Assembly (NCBI GenBank): GCA_034408685.1
Contig: JAWXCP010000234.1
Location: 5,169-69,168 of the forward strand
Source of the DNA: JANXVY01 sp034408685
Lineage (GTDB): Bacteria > Pseudomonadota > Alphaproteobacteria > Rhizobiales > Hyphomicrobiaceae
Direction: 5' to 3'
DNA length: 64,000 nucleotides
Under the pieces are notes generated by a model. That model was not told where the DNA came from. It did no database searches and saw nothing but the letters and a program-made list of their open reading frames with translations. The first letter of the stretch is position 1. Each line of letters begins with the position of its first letter. Positions 25,242-34,806 of the stretch are shown here, one piece after another. Both the position numbers and the translations under genes were made by a program.

Positions 25242-26539
25242 TACGGTTTTGAGCCTTCTTGCGCTCTGGCTTTATCTGAGGCGAACAGATCACGAAATAC
25301 CGGATAAATCTCGCTGGCGTCGGACGCGTGCCGCGCGGCGAAATTGGCCGCTGCTTTGTCCAGGGCTGAATAGGCGCGCCACACGACACTGTTTGGCACC
25401 AGAGACGATCTCGGCTCGCGCACTTCGATGTAGGCAAAGTACTGGCAGACCGGAAGCAGCTGCCGTTGCAGCAGGTCGATGCAAAGCGCCATGTCCTCGG
25501 TCACGTTGTGCCCGTCGGATGCCTGCGCCGCATAGATATTCCAATCGGACGGCGGATAGCGGTCCGCGATGACACGGCGCATCTCTTCGAGCGCGGTCGA
25601 GATCACCGTACCGCCCGTCGAAGTCGCCTCGAAGAACGTGGCCTCATCGACCTCCTGCGCCTCCGTCGTGTGGCGGATGAAGACGACGTCGACTTCCTCG
25701 TAATGCCGTTTCAGGAATACGTTGAGCAGCATGAAGAACCGCTTGGCTAGGTCCTTCAGAGGCTCGGTCATCGATGCAGAAACGTCCATCAGGCAGAACA
25801 TGACGGCCTGCGTCGTGGGGCGCGGCCGCCGCTCGTGACGGTTGTAGCGCAGGTCGATTGGATCGACGAACGCCACCGATTTGCGCAGGTGCTTGAGGCG
25901 GTGGAGCTGATCCGTCAGCAGCGCGATGCGTTCGGGCTCGGGCGGAGACGCGGCGAGCGCGACGGCAAGTTCCGCCTCGACGGATTCGATGCGCGCAAGG
26001 CTCGGCCGCTGCATCGCCATACGCCGGCCAAGGCTGTTGCGCATGGTGCGTGCGGCATTGAGTTTGGACGGCGACCCATCCGTCGAGAAGCCCGCCCGCG
26101 CCAGCTTCGCCGACTTAAGTGACTTGAGTTGCAACTTCACGAGGTTGGGTAATTTCAGGTCCTCGAAGAACAGATCGAGGAATTCATCCCGGGTCAGCGT
26201 GAACACGAATTCGTCTTCGCCAGACCCGTCAGGACTACCTTTTGGTCCACTGCCACCACCACCGCTCGGCTTCGCGATGCTGTCGCCGACGGTGAAATCC
26301 TGGTTGCCAGGGATCACGAAATCGCGCGCCCCGGTATCGCCGTTCAGACCGAACGACGGCTCCCGCAGACTTTTGGTGGAGATCGATATCCGCTCTCCAC
26401 CGTCGACTTCGTCGATCCGCCGCTTCCGCAAGACTTCGCGGGCCGCAGACCTGATCTCGGCTTTCGCCCGCCGAATGAACCGTTGGCGATTGCCAAGGCT
26501 CTTGGCCTTCGGGTTCAAACGGCGGTCGACGATTTGCAT
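25241..26539 (-). CDS. yeaH: YeaH (DUF444) von Willebrand-like protein
   Basis: The 432-residue DUF444 protein opens with VDRRLNPKAKSLGNRQRFIRRAKAEIRSAAREVL, a signature of the family, and has a VWA-like segment with MFCLMDVSASMTEPLKDLAKRFFMLL (MIDAS-type DxSxS). A Gly/Pro-rich linker lies at residues 95-108. It always occurs with the kinase PrkA/YeaG and SpoVR, and is believed to work with them under starvation or stress. It begins 42 bp after the prkA stop codon. Confidence 0.95.
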   Translation of the reverse strand: MQIVDRRLNPKAKSLGNRQRFIRRAKAEIRSAAREVLRKRRIDEVDGGERISISTKSLREPSFGLNGDTGARDFVIPGNQDFTVGDSIAKPSGGGGSGPKGSPDGSGEDEFVFTLTRDEFLDLFFEDLKLPNLVKLQLKSLKSAKLARAGFSTDGSPSKLNAARTMRNSLGRRMAMQRPSLARIESVEAELAVALAASPPEPERIALLTDQLHRLKHLRKSVAFVDPIDLRYNRHERRPRPTTQAVMFCLMDVSASMTEPLKDLAKRFFMLLNVFLKRHYEEVDVVFIRHTTEAQEVDEATFFEATSTGGTVISTALEEMRRVIADRYPPSDWNIYAAQASDGHNVTEDMALCIDLLQRQLLPVCQYFAYIEVREPRSSLVPNSVVWRAYSALDKAAANFAARHASDASEIYPVFRDLFASDKARAQEGSKP

Positions 26540-26581
26540 GTCTGTCCTAACCGGTCGCGGTGTTGAAGCGTGTGGCCCGCG

Positions 26582-28525
26582 TCAGCTTGATTTCTTGACG
26601 CGCATGTACCATTCGACAAGCCGCCGCACCTGCCGCGGCGTGTACCCACGCGAGACCATGCGGGTTACGAACTCGACGTGCTTTTTGTCGGTTTCGCCGT
26701 CCTTTTTGGCGCCAAAGCTGATGACCGGCAGCAGTTCCTCGACTTGAGAGAACATCCGGCGTTCAATCACGTCACGGATTTTCTCGTACGACGTCCAGCT
26801 CGGGTTCTTGCCGCCGTTTTTGGCCCGCGCGCGGAGTGAGAACTTCACGACCTCGTAGCGGAAGTCCTTCGGGTTCGCGATGCCGGCCGGCTTCTCGATC
26901 TTCGACAGCTCGGCGTCGAGCAATTGGCGGCTCATGAGCTGACCAGTATCGGGGTCCTTGAAATCGTGGTCCTCGATCCAGGCGTCAGCATACGACACGT
27001 AGCGGTCAAACAGGTTCTGTCCGAAGTCGTTGTAGGATTCGAGGTAGGCCTTTTGGATCTCGTTGCCGATGAACTCGGCGTATTTCGGCGCGAGGCCTTC
27101 CTTGATGAACTCGAGATAGCGTTCCTCGGTCTCTTTAGGCATCTGATCGCGACGGATGGCCTGTTCCATGACGTACATCAGATGGACCGGGTCGGCGCCG
27201 ACCTCTTGGGTGTCGAAGTTGAAGGTTTCCGACAGGATCTTATAGGCAAAGCGTGTCGACACACCGTCCATGCCTTCGGTGACGCCGGCAGCCTCGTGGT
27301 ATTCTTGAATGCTCTTGGCGTGCGGGTCGGTCTCCTTGAGGCTGTCGCCGTCGTAGACGCGCATCTTCGACATCAGCGACGAGTTCTCATGCTCTTTCAT
27401 GCGCGACAGCACGGCGAATTGCGCAAGCATATCGAGCGTGCCGGGGGCGCATGGCGCGTTGACCAGTTCGCTACCCTGCAGCAGCTTCTGGTAGATCTGC
27501 TTTTCCTCCGTCACCCGCATACAGTAGGGCACGGCAACAACATAAATGCGGTCTAGAAACGCCTCGTTGTTTTTGTTGGCTTTGAAGCTCGACCATTCGC
27601 TCTCGTTGGAGTGCGCGATGATCGTGCCGTGGTAGGGCAGTGCGCCGACGTTTTCGGTGCCGACGTATGTGCCATCCTGTGTTGCCGTCAGCAACGGATG
27701 CAACATCTTGATCGGCGCCTTGAACATCTCGACGAACTCGAGGAGGCCCTGCGTCGTGCGGTTGAGCCCGCCGGAATAGGAGTAAGCGTCCGGGTCGTTC
27801 TGGCTATGGAATTCGAGCTTGCGGATATCGACCTTGCCGACGAGCGACGAGATATCCTGGTTGTTGTCGTCACCGGGCTCGGTTTTGGCGATGCCGGTCT
27901 GGCGCAGGCGGGACGGATAGAGTTTGACGACAGAGAACTTGGTAACGTCGCCACCAAATTCATCCAGCCGCTTCACCGCCCAGGGACTGAGGGTTCCCGT
28001 CAACCGCCGGATGGGAACGCCGTAGTTTTCAAACAGCGTTGACCCCATGGTGGCCGGATCGAAAAGGCCGAGTGGGCTTTCGAGCACGGGCGAGACATCG
28101 TCACCGGCTTTAAGTACATAGATCGGCGACAGCTCCATCAGTTCCTTGAGCCGCTCGGCCAAGGATGATTTGCCGCCACCGACGGGCCCGAGCAGGTACA
28201 GGATCTGTTTGCGCTCCTCGAGACCCTGCGCCGCCGACCGGAAGTAGCCGACAATGCGCTCGATAGTCTCCTCGAGGCCATAGAAGTCTTTGAAGGTCGG
28301 GTAGACCTTCAGCGTCCGGTTCATGAAAATGCGCCCGAGCCGCTGATCGCGCGCTGTATCGAGCAACGTCGGCTCTCCGATCGCGTGCAACATGCGTTCG
28401 GCGGCACTTGCGTAGTGCATTGGGTCATTACGGCAACCCTCAAGGTACTGCTTGAGGGTCAGCTCCGTGTGCTTGTGACGGTTGTAGGTCTGCGTGAAGA
28501 GGTCAAAAACGTGATCATTTGACAT
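26582..28525 (-). CDS. yeaG: PrkA/YeaG serine protein kinase
   Basis: The 647-residue protein has the AAA-like N-terminal PrkA domain with Walker A LLGPVGGGKSSLAERL near residue 110 and a C-terminal kinase-like domain. Further PrkA landmarks are FKDFYGLEETIERIVGYFRSAAQGLEERKQILYLLGPVGGGK and YSGGLNRTTQGLLEFVEMFKAP. E. coli YeaG governs adaptation to sustained nitrogen starvation. First gene of the yeaG-yeaH-spoVR operon; the promoter should lie in the long region upstream. Confidence 0.95.
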   Translation of the reverse strand: MSNDHVFDLFTQTYNRHKHTELTLKQYLEGCRNDPMHYASAAERMLHAIGEPTLLDTARDQRLGRIFMNRTLKVYPTFKDFYGLEETIERIVGYFRSAAQGLEERKQILYLLGPVGGGKSSLAERLKELMELSPIYVLKAGDDVSPVLESPLGLFDPATMGSTLFENYGVPIRRLTGTLSPWAVKRLDEFGGDVTKFSVVKLYPSRLRQTGIAKTEPGDDNNQDISSLVGKVDIRKLEFHSQNDPDAYSYSGGLNRTTQGLLEFVEMFKAPIKMLHPLLTATQDGTYVGTENVGALPYHGTIIAHSNESEWSSFKANKNNEAFLDRIYVVAVPYCMRVTEEKQIYQKLLQGSELVNAPCAPGTLDMLAQFAVLSRMKEHENSSLMSKMRVYDGDSLKETDPHAKSIQEYHEAAGVTEGMDGVSTRFAYKILSETFNFDTQEVGADPVHLMYVMEQAIRRDQMPKETEERYLEFIKEGLAPKYAEFIGNEIQKAYLESYNDFGQNLFDRYVSYADAWIEDHDFKDPDTGQLMSRQLLDAELSKIEKPAGIANPKDFRYEVVKFSLRARAKNGGKNPSWTSYEKIRDVIERRMFSQVEELLPVISFGAKKDGETDKKHVEFVTRMVSRGYTPRQVRRLVEWYMRVKKSS

Positions 28526-29150
28526 GTATCTTGGCCCAACCTTGGCTGCGCGAACTTCGTATATAAGCTACGCCATTTCAGCCTGCGATACTTCTTAAAC
28601 GGACGTAACCCATCTTCGAGCCTCGTACGATCGGGAAGACAGCGGCGAATGGACTTTGCCGCGTTGCTCCGCGACCGATAAGAACGTAGTAAAGTCTTCA
28701 ATTTACATCCGTTTTTCCGGTTCAGCTGGAGCGGGGAGCCAATGGCGGTCAGCTCCACGTGAGGAGATCTTGTTCGCGTGTCGCGGCGTGAACGCTTCGG
28801 TCCTAGGCTGAGGTCCCGATGCAATCGTAAAATCAGAACACAAACAAAGATTTGAACTGAGTCTGCCTAGTCCGGGCAGCCGTCGACCCAGCCTGGCAAA
28901 GGACCTGGGTCTCCAGATCGGAACAGTCGAACGTTGTCCGAACTTGCGAATCTCCCGTTGGAATACAACGGTCGGCGGCCTTGCGTTTTAGTATTGATAC
29001 TATTGCCGTTTTTTCAGGTCGGCCGACCGTGCAGGCGGTCGCACATCGCCAAATAGCAGCCTAGCAAGGCGCCGTTGCGACATTTGGACAGAGCGCCGCT
29101 GCTCGGTGCGGTTATTGGCCTCAGCACCGGGGTGTCGGATGCATGACGCT
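28526..29150. other. 625-bp region without a recognisable gene
   Basis: This gap holds the upstream region of the prkA operon and the downstream region of the metallo-hydrolase gene. Open frames are short and without ribosome-binding sites or family resemblance. A perfect palindrome GGTCGGCCGACC lies near 29019-29030 and AGTATTGATACT near 28990-29001. I see no tRNA, no clear ECF or FNR motif and no strong terminator. Confidence 0.5.
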
Positions 29151-30038
29151 TCACAGACCGTTGAGCGGCACCTTGAGGAAGCGCTGGCCGCTCTTATCGG
29201 TCTCGGGCAGATGGCCAGCACGAATGTTGACCTGAAGCGACGGGATGATCAGTTTGGGCATGTCCAGTGTCTGGTCGCGGGCCTCGCGCATGGCGACGAA
29301 TTCGTCTTCGGTGACGCCGTCCTTGACGTGGATGTTGTTGGCCCGCTCTTCGGCGACCGTGGTTTCCCATTTGATCGCGCGGCCGCCTGGCGCATAGTCA
29401 TGACACATGAAGAGGCGCGTTTCGCCCGGTAGCGTCTCCAACAGCATCCGGATCGAGCGGAACAACACGCGGGCGTCACCACCGGGGAAATCGGCGCGCG
29501 CGGTGCCGCCATCAGGCATGAACAACGTGTCGCCAACGAACGCCGCGTCGCCAATCACGTGCGTGGTACATGCTGGCGTGTGCCCCGGCGTGTGCATGAC
29601 ATGGGCCGTCATGCTGCCGATGTCGTAGGTGTCGCCGTCTTTGAACAGGCGGTCGAACTGGCTGCCGTCGCGACGGAACTCAGTTCCTTCGTTGAACACT
29701 TTCCCAAAGACGTTTTGAACGGTCAGAATATGTTCGCCGATCGCGATTTTTCCGCCAAGCTTGCCCTGGATATACGGTGCGGCTGACAGGTGGTCGGCGT
29801 GGGCGTGCGTTTCGATCAGCCATTCCACCTCGAGCCCGAGGGCGCGAACGTGGTCGATGATCTGGTCGGCTGACGTGTAGCTGATGCGACCGGCCGCGTA
29901 ATCGATGTCCATGACGGGATCGATGACCGCGCACTTCAACGAGGCTGGATCCCTCACGATGTAACTGATCGTGTTCGTATCGGCATCAAAGAACGCGGAA
30001 ACGTCCGGCTTCGTCGTCAGCGTCGGTCGCATTGTCAT
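29151..30038 (-). CDS. MBL-fold persulfide dioxygenase-like hydrolase
   Basis: The 295-residue protein has the metallo-beta-lactamase metal motif THAHADHL (residues about 77-84), a second ligand in HTPGHTPACTTHV, and the Asp/His ligands in VGDTLFMPDGGTARADFPGG and MCHDYAPGGR. This is the ETHE1/Blh-type group, in which GTARADF is conserved; members oxidise glutathione persulfide to sulfite or act in sulfide stress. There is no rhodanese fusion. It stands alone, divergent from the DUF1611-like operon. Confidence 0.85.
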   Translation of the reverse strand: MTMRPTLTTKPDVSAFFDADTNTISYIVRDPASLKCAVIDPVMDIDYAAGRISYTSADQIIDHVRALGLEVEWLIETHAHADHLSAAPYIQGKLGGKIAIGEHILTVQNVFGKVFNEGTEFRRDGSQFDRLFKDGDTYDIGSMTAHVMHTPGHTPACTTHVIGDAAFVGDTLFMPDGGTARADFPGGDARVLFRSIRMLLETLPGETRLFMCHDYAPGGRAIKWETTVAEERANNIHVKDGVTEDEFVAMREARDQTLDMPKLIIPSLQVNIRAGHLPETDKSGQRFLKVPLNGL

Positions 30039-30299
30039 GGCTCATCCTAGAATAGCGCGGCCGTACGCGGGAAACGCGCGAGCGGGCTGCTGTGTCGTGC
30101 GGCATGTTGCCCGCGCAAGGCGCGCGGTGTTGCAAAGTTACCTATGGGCGAATGCTAGACGCCCGCCGTCGCTGCGTCTGTGACTAAGTTACGGTCGCCG
30201 ACCCAGTATGGACTCGTATGGGGCACCCTATGCGGCGCGACTTTCAAGCGACGGTCGGTGCGCAACCGCTGCTCAGCTTCGCGAAAAATGAAGCTTGAG

Positions 30300-30327
30300 G
30301 GAATAAGCTCAAGTTTTGGGCGTTGTC
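30300..30327 (+). promoter_or_regulatory. Predicted ECF promoter of the second type I secretion operon
   Basis: GGAAT (30300-30304), 16 bases, CGTTGTC (30321-30327), the same elements and spacing as the four motifs of the ECF locus 15 kb away. It lies 115 bp before the ATG of the DUF1611-like gene, leaving room for a leader. Confidence 0.75.
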
Positions 30328-30442
30328 CCCACAGATCGGCTGTCCGAACGGTCTACTCGAGCGCCACGTGGGGCTCTGGGTGGGGTTCCGGGGCACCAAT
30401 TTGGCCGATTGGCACTAACGCAACAATACAAGGCGTAATTCA

Positions 30443-31537
30443 ATGGCAATCGAGTTCGCACGGCCGGTTCGACCGCTCGAAAATTCAACCGCAATGTTGG
30501 CCTCAGCCAAGCGGGCCTTCACCACCCGCCGCGTGCCCCAAGCAGACATGGCGACGGTCGTCGCAGGTGACGCTCAGCCGAGAATTGGTGACCTGATCAT
30601 CGCAACGGTCGAAAAAATCGGCAGCCATCCGCGGATCGAGTTGCCAAGCGGTCGAAAGGCCCAATTGGCCGTGGGTGATCGCATCGTGTTGGCCTATGGC
30701 AACCGCTACGCTCCGGACCAATTCGAAGCGATCATCGAGAAGTCGATGGGACCGTGCCACATGGTAGCGGCCGGTGGGGTTGCGGCGACCATGGTTGCCC
30801 GCCACGAGCAGATGTCGCGCCCGACGCAGATCCGCCCTCTCGGTTACGTGGCTGATGCAGCTGGCGTGCCAATCAACCTGTCGCGCTATGCTCTCCAGTT
30901 GGATCCCCGTCCGCGCGCCATCGCAACTGTACTCGTCGCTGGCACGTCGATGAATGCTGGAAAAACGTTCACAGCTGCCGCCTTGGTCCATTCCTTTGCA
31001 CGAGCCGGTCACAAGGTCGCTGGCATCAAGGCTACAGGAACCGGCGCCGGTGGAGATGTGTGGCTAATGTCGGACATGGGCGCATCCTTGGCACTCGATT
31101 TCACCGATGCTGGCTTGCCCAGCACGTATCTCGTCGAGCCGGAGCGCATCGAGCGCAGCGTTCTTGGCCTCGTTGGCCATGCTGCGGATGCTGGCTGCGA
31201 TGTCGCGGTGGTCGAAATTGCAGACGGTTTGCAACATGAGGAAACGGCCTCGGTGCTCCGATCAGTGAACATTCGGCACATTGCAGCCGGTGTCGTATTT
31301 GCGGCAAACGACGCTTTGGGCGCAAAGGCTGGCCTCGATACGCTTGCGGCTTGGGGCCATCCGGTCTTGGCGCTCAGCGGGCAATTGACACGTTCGCCGC
31401 TGGCAATTCGTGAGGCGGCGAAATCAACCGGGATCTGCGTGGTGACCGCGTCCGAGATTCAAGCGGGTGCCCTGTGCTCGGCAGTGTTTGCAGCTGCCAG
31501 CGCAGTTTCCCGCACGCGCCTTGATGTTGCCGCTTGA
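30443..31537 (+). CDS. DUF1611-like P-loop protein
   Basis: The 364-residue protein has an N-terminal beta-rich domain (residues 45-130) and a C-terminal P-loop domain with VLVAGTSMNAGKTFTAAALVHSFARAGHKVAGIKATGTGAGGD. The pattern GTSMNAGKT plus a downstream DVAVVEIADG is that of DUF1611, a family distantly like dethiobiotin synthetase; a member (DgcN) acetylates D-glutamate in marine bacteria, but the usual partner DgcA is not here. It heads an operon with a second type I exporter, which is not a usual neighbour. Function is therefore open. Confidence 0.6.
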   Translation: MAIEFARPVRPLENSTAMLASAKRAFTTRRVPQADMATVVAGDAQPRIGDLIIATVEKIGSHPRIELPSGRKAQLAVGDRIVLAYGNRYAPDQFEAIIEKSMGPCHMVAAGGVAATMVARHEQMSRPTQIRPLGYVADAAGVPINLSRYALQLDPRPRAIATVLVAGTSMNAGKTFTAAALVHSFARAGHKVAGIKATGTGAGGDVWLMSDMGASLALDFTDAGLPSTYLVEPERIERSVLGLVGHAADAGCDVAVVEIADGLQHEETASVLRSVNIRHIAAGVVFAANDALGAKAGLDTLAAWGHPVLALSGQLTRSPLAIREAAKSTGICVVTASEIQAGALCSAVFAAASAVSRTRLDVAA

Positions 31538-31583
31538 TTGATCGGCCATCTGCACGGGTCGGCCTGCCGGTAAGAAGCCGACC

Positions 31584-31652
31584 CGCGCCTTCCCCCGCAC
31601 GACGGGGCACAAGGGCGGGCACAAGGGCGGGGAACGAGGACGGGGCACAAGG
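31584..31652. repeat. GGGCACAAGGGCG-type tandem repeats before the second exporter
   Basis: Three near-copies of GGGCACAAGGGYG, with a diverged GGGGAACGAGGAC in between, fill the spacer up to ten bases before the ABC gene start. They could influence ribosome binding of the exporter gene. Confidence 0.75.
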
Positions 31653-31663
31653 GTAGTGAACAT

Positions 31664-33481
31664 ATGACGACGAATACTCGGCCGAGTTGGTATCAAAGGC
31701 TTGTCGCGACGACGGTGCGGCTGGTCCAGGGTGCCCCCAGCACGGCCAAACGTTCAAGACGTGGCGGTGGCCGGATGCGCAATGCCTGGCGGCGGAGCCG
31801 GCCGGGCCTGCTTGCCGTGTTTGGCTTGACGGCATTTGTCAACTTGTTGAAGTTGGCGATCCCGCTCTACATCTTCCAACTCCTTGATCGCGTGATTGCG
31901 AGCCGCAGCACAGACACGCTGATTTTGCTGACGGTGATCGCCGTGTTTGCCGTCCTGATGGCCTCGCTGGCTGAATTGACGCGGCGTTGGATGCTGGTCC
32001 ATTGGGGCAGCTGGATCGAGCAGCATTTCGGCCGCCATTTGTTCGCCGCCAGCCTCAACCGGCGGCGCATGCGCAGCCCGACCAAAGCTATCGACGACCT
32101 CTCCGAAGTCAGCGACTTCGTATCCGGTGGCGGGCTCACGACGTGGCTTGACGCGATGTGGGCACCCGCATTCCTGTTGATGGTCTATTTGATTCATCCG
32201 ATGTTGGGCCTGCTCGTTCTTGCCGGTATGTTGACGATGCTTGCTCTTGGCATCGCCAACGAAATGCTGACGCGGCCAATGCGGGCGGCGGCTCGCAAGG
32301 CGCGCATCAAAGGCGACAGTGTCGTCCAGGCGGCCGACCAAAATCTCGAGACGGTCGCCAGCCTCAACCTTGGCGACCAACTTGCAGAGCGCTGGCATCG
32401 GGCGATGGCCAACCGGCGCGGGGAGACCTTGGTGTCGCGCATGACCGGCAACACCATGGCCGAGACCATGCGTTTTGCCGAAGCCATACAGCGCGTCGCC
32501 TGCTACGGGGTCGGCGTGTGGCTCGCCATTTTCGATGGTTTGACGACCGGCGGAATCATCGCTGCTGCCGTACTCGGTCGCCTTGGTACTTCGGGCGTGC
32601 GTCGGGCGATGAGCAATTGGCGTCAACTTGTTCTTGCCCGCCGGGCGTATTCGCGCGTCGCTCGCCGCATTGGCGCCATTCGCGAGAGCGTCACGGCCAT
32701 CCGCGATCTTGATGCCGAACCTGTCCTGCACGTCGATCAGGTTACGCACACCCACAATGCCTGGTCGCGGCCGCTGTTCCGCAAGCTCGATATCACGGTC
32801 GCGCCCGGCGAGATCGCGTGCATTATGGGGCCTTCGGGTTCGGGGAAGTCGACGCTCGTCAAGCTCATGTCGGGGGTGGGCTCGCCGACGATGGGGACGA
32901 TCCGCTTCGGCGGTCTCGACATCACACGGTTCACGCACATCGAGCGTCAACAATTGCTCGGCTATCTCCAGCAGGACGCGGCGCTGCTTGACGGTGCGAC
33001 GCTGGCTGAGAACATATCGAGCCTGCGCGAGCCCGATCCACGCGCCATCGTCGAGGCCGCCCGCCTCGCGCAGATCCACGATGTGGTCGAACATTTGCCA
33101 GATGGATACGAGACGCTCGTGTCATCTGAAAGCACGGCGTTTGCTGGCGGCGAAATTCGGCGGCTGGGACTGGCGCGCGCGCTGTACGGACGGCCAAAGC
33201 TGATCGTGCTCGATGAGCCTGAAGCCAACCTCGATGAACGCCTGATCCTCAACCTGATGCAGACGATCGAGCACTGCAGGCAGTGGGGATCGGCCATCGT
33301 CGTCACCTCGCAGATGGAGCGGCTCGCCTTAATCGCCGACACGATCGTGCTGCTGCATCCTAACGATAAGCCGCAAGTCTTCACCCGGGAAGCCTATGCC
33401 CGTTGGCGATTCGAACGCCTTGACGGCGGGGCGTCCATCAATGCCGATTTTGGCAATCGCGATGTCACGGAGGTCCTATGA
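31664..33481 (+). CDS. Second type I secretion ABC transporter with degenerate ATPase motifs
   Basis: The 605-residue exporter has an arginine-rich N-terminus, membrane helices at residues 48-105 and 165-310, and a C-terminal ATPase domain. Walker A GPSGSGKS (389-396) and Walker B LIVLDEPEANLDE (513-525) are intact. However, the signature motif reads FAGGE (493-497) instead of LSGGQ, and the switch position that should be His is Gln550 (VVTSQMERL). It has no C39 or CLD N-terminal domain. It overlaps the HlyD gene by ATGA. Loss of the H-loop His suggests slow or partner-dependent ATP hydrolysis. Confidence 0.88.
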   Translation: MTTNTRPSWYQRLVATTVRLVQGAPSTAKRSRRGGGRMRNAWRRSRPGLLAVFGLTAFVNLLKLAIPLYIFQLLDRVIASRSTDTLILLTVIAVFAVLMASLAELTRRWMLVHWGSWIEQHFGRHLFAASLNRRRMRSPTKAIDDLSEVSDFVSGGGLTTWLDAMWAPAFLLMVYLIHPMLGLLVLAGMLTMLALGIANEMLTRPMRAAARKARIKGDSVVQAADQNLETVASLNLGDQLAERWHRAMANRRGETLVSRMTGNTMAETMRFAEAIQRVACYGVGVWLAIFDGLTTGGIIAAAVLGRLGTSGVRRAMSNWRQLVLARRAYSRVARRIGAIRESVTAIRDLDAEPVLHVDQVTHTHNAWSRPLFRKLDITVAPGEIACIMGPSGSGKSTLVKLMSGVGSPTMGTIRFGGLDITRFTHIERQQLLGYLQQDAALLDGATLAENISSLREPDPRAIVEAARLAQIHDVVEHLPDGYETLVSSESTAFAGGEIRRLGLARALYGRPKLIVLDEPEANLDERLILNLMQTIEHCRQWGSAIVVTSQMERLALIADTIVLLHPNDKPQVFTREAYARWRFERLDGGASINADFGNRDVTEVL

Positions 33482-34806
33482 GCCGTTCCCGCAACTCATC
33501 GTCATTGCGTGGCCAGCGCTTGGAGCCATTCTCGCGGGCTCAATTACTGGCAACGATTTCGTTGTTTGCCGTGTTCTTTGGCACGATGACCGCGTGGAGT
33601 TCATTTGCCCCAATTGGCAGCGCGGTGATCGCGCCGGGCGTTGTGAGCGTCGAGTCGCATCGCAAAGCGATCCAGCATTTGGAGGGCGGCATCGTGAATC
33701 GCATCCTGGTCAAAGACGGCAGCCGCGTGAAGCCGGGAGACGTTGTCGTCGAGCTGCGCGACATCGCAATCACGGCGAACGTCGACCGTTTGAAGTCGCA
33801 ATATTATGAGGCCGTTGCGACCACCGCACGATTGACGGCAGAGAGAGATGGGGCTTCTGAGCTGAAGTTTTCCGACGAAATCTTGAAAGCTGCTGTCACC
33901 GACACGGCTGCGAAGAACGCGGTCGCAGCCCAGAGGAAACTTTTCCAGAGCCGGAATGAACTCAACGAGCAAAAGCTCAGCGGCATCGCCAAAAAAATAG
34001 ACCGGCTCGCCGAGCAGCGGGATGGGCTGACCAAACAGCTCAAAGCGCTGGATGCGCAGATGGCGGTACGAGAGCAGGAGGAGAAAGATGCGACCGCGCT
34101 GTTCAACAAACAGCTCGCCCGCAAGTCCAGGGTGCTCGATGCCCAAAGAAGTCGTGCCGAGCTGGATGAGCGTGGTAGCGAGCTTGCCTCCGAGTTGGCC
34201 CAAGCTGAACAGCAAATGACCGAGCAAGAGCTCAAAAAAACAGAGCTCAATTCGGCCAACTTGACGGCTGTCGTCGAGGATCTGCGTGCGCGCCAAGCGC
34301 GCGCCCATGAACTGTCGCGCGAGCTTATTGCGGCTCAGGACATCCTGGCGCGGTCACAGATCCGGGCGCCGATCGAGGGCACGGTGGTTGGACTACAGGT
34401 TCACTCGCGCGATGGCGTTATTTCGCCTGGGCAAACGCTCATGGAGATTGTGCCGTTGACCGATAAACTTGTCGTCGAGGCCCGCGTCCGGCCTGAGGAC
34501 ATCGAGGAGGTTCGCGCGGGACTGCCGGCAACCGTCGTCCTCAACACATTGACGCGACGGTACAGTCAGCCGATCCGTGGCACCGTCGAATCGGTCACGG
34601 CCGATCGCCTCGTCGATAAGTTGACCAGCCGACCCTACTACGGCGTGCGGATTTCCCTCGAGGCTGCCTCGCTTGATCCGAGCGAAAGCAAACTTCTCGC
34701 CGGTATGTCAGCCGATACGTTCATCGTAACTGGCGAGCGCACGCCGCTTGCATACCTGACTGCGCCGCTGGTGCGGACGTTCAACCGCGGCATGCGTGAA
34801 CAATGA
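33478..34806 (+). CDS. HlyD-family adaptor of the second type I system
   Basis: The 442-residue protein has a membrane helix at residues 24-45 (LLATISLFAVFFGTMTAWSSF), a lipoyl-like half (HLEGGIVNRILVKDGSRVKPGDVVVEL), a long coiled coil (residues 110-290) and a second lipoyl half (IRAPIEGTVVGLQVHSRDGVISPGQTLMEIVP). It is the membrane-fusion partner of the exporter in front. Both ends overlap neighbours by ATGA, so four genes form one unit. Confidence 0.92.
   Translation: MSRSRNSSSLRGQRLEPFSRAQLLATISLFAVFFGTMTAWSSFAPIGSAVIAPGVVSVESHRKAIQHLEGGIVNRILVKDGSRVKPGDVVVELRDIAITANVDRLKSQYYEAVATTARLTAERDGASELKFSDEILKAAVTDTAAKNAVAAQRKLFQSRNELNEQKLSGIAKKIDRLAEQRDGLTKQLKALDAQMAVREQEEKDATALFNKQLARKSRVLDAQRSRAELDERGSELASELAQAEQQMTEQELKKTELNSANLTAVVEDLRARQARAHELSRELIAAQDILARSQIRAPIEGTVVGLQVHSRDGVISPGQTLMEIVPLTDKLVVEARVRPEDIEEVRAGLPATVVLNTLTRRYSQPIRGTVESVTADRLVDKLTSRPYYGVRISLEAASLDPSESKLLAGMSADTFIVTGERTPLAYLTAPLVRTFNRGMREQ

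Noticed and set aside
28519..28532. TTGACATGTATCTT resembling an FNR box
   Set aside because: It overlaps the start codon of prkA, has a degenerate right half, and would not be placed to activate transcription.
31754..33094. 446-residue open frame antisense to the second ABC exporter
   Set aside because: It lies wholly opposite a gene with clear ABC motifs; high-GC coding DNA commonly leaves long antisense frames open.
31664..33481. Calling the second exporter a pseudogene because of its motif changes
   Set aside because: The frame is full length, ends overlap functional neighbours by ATGA, and Walker A and B are intact.
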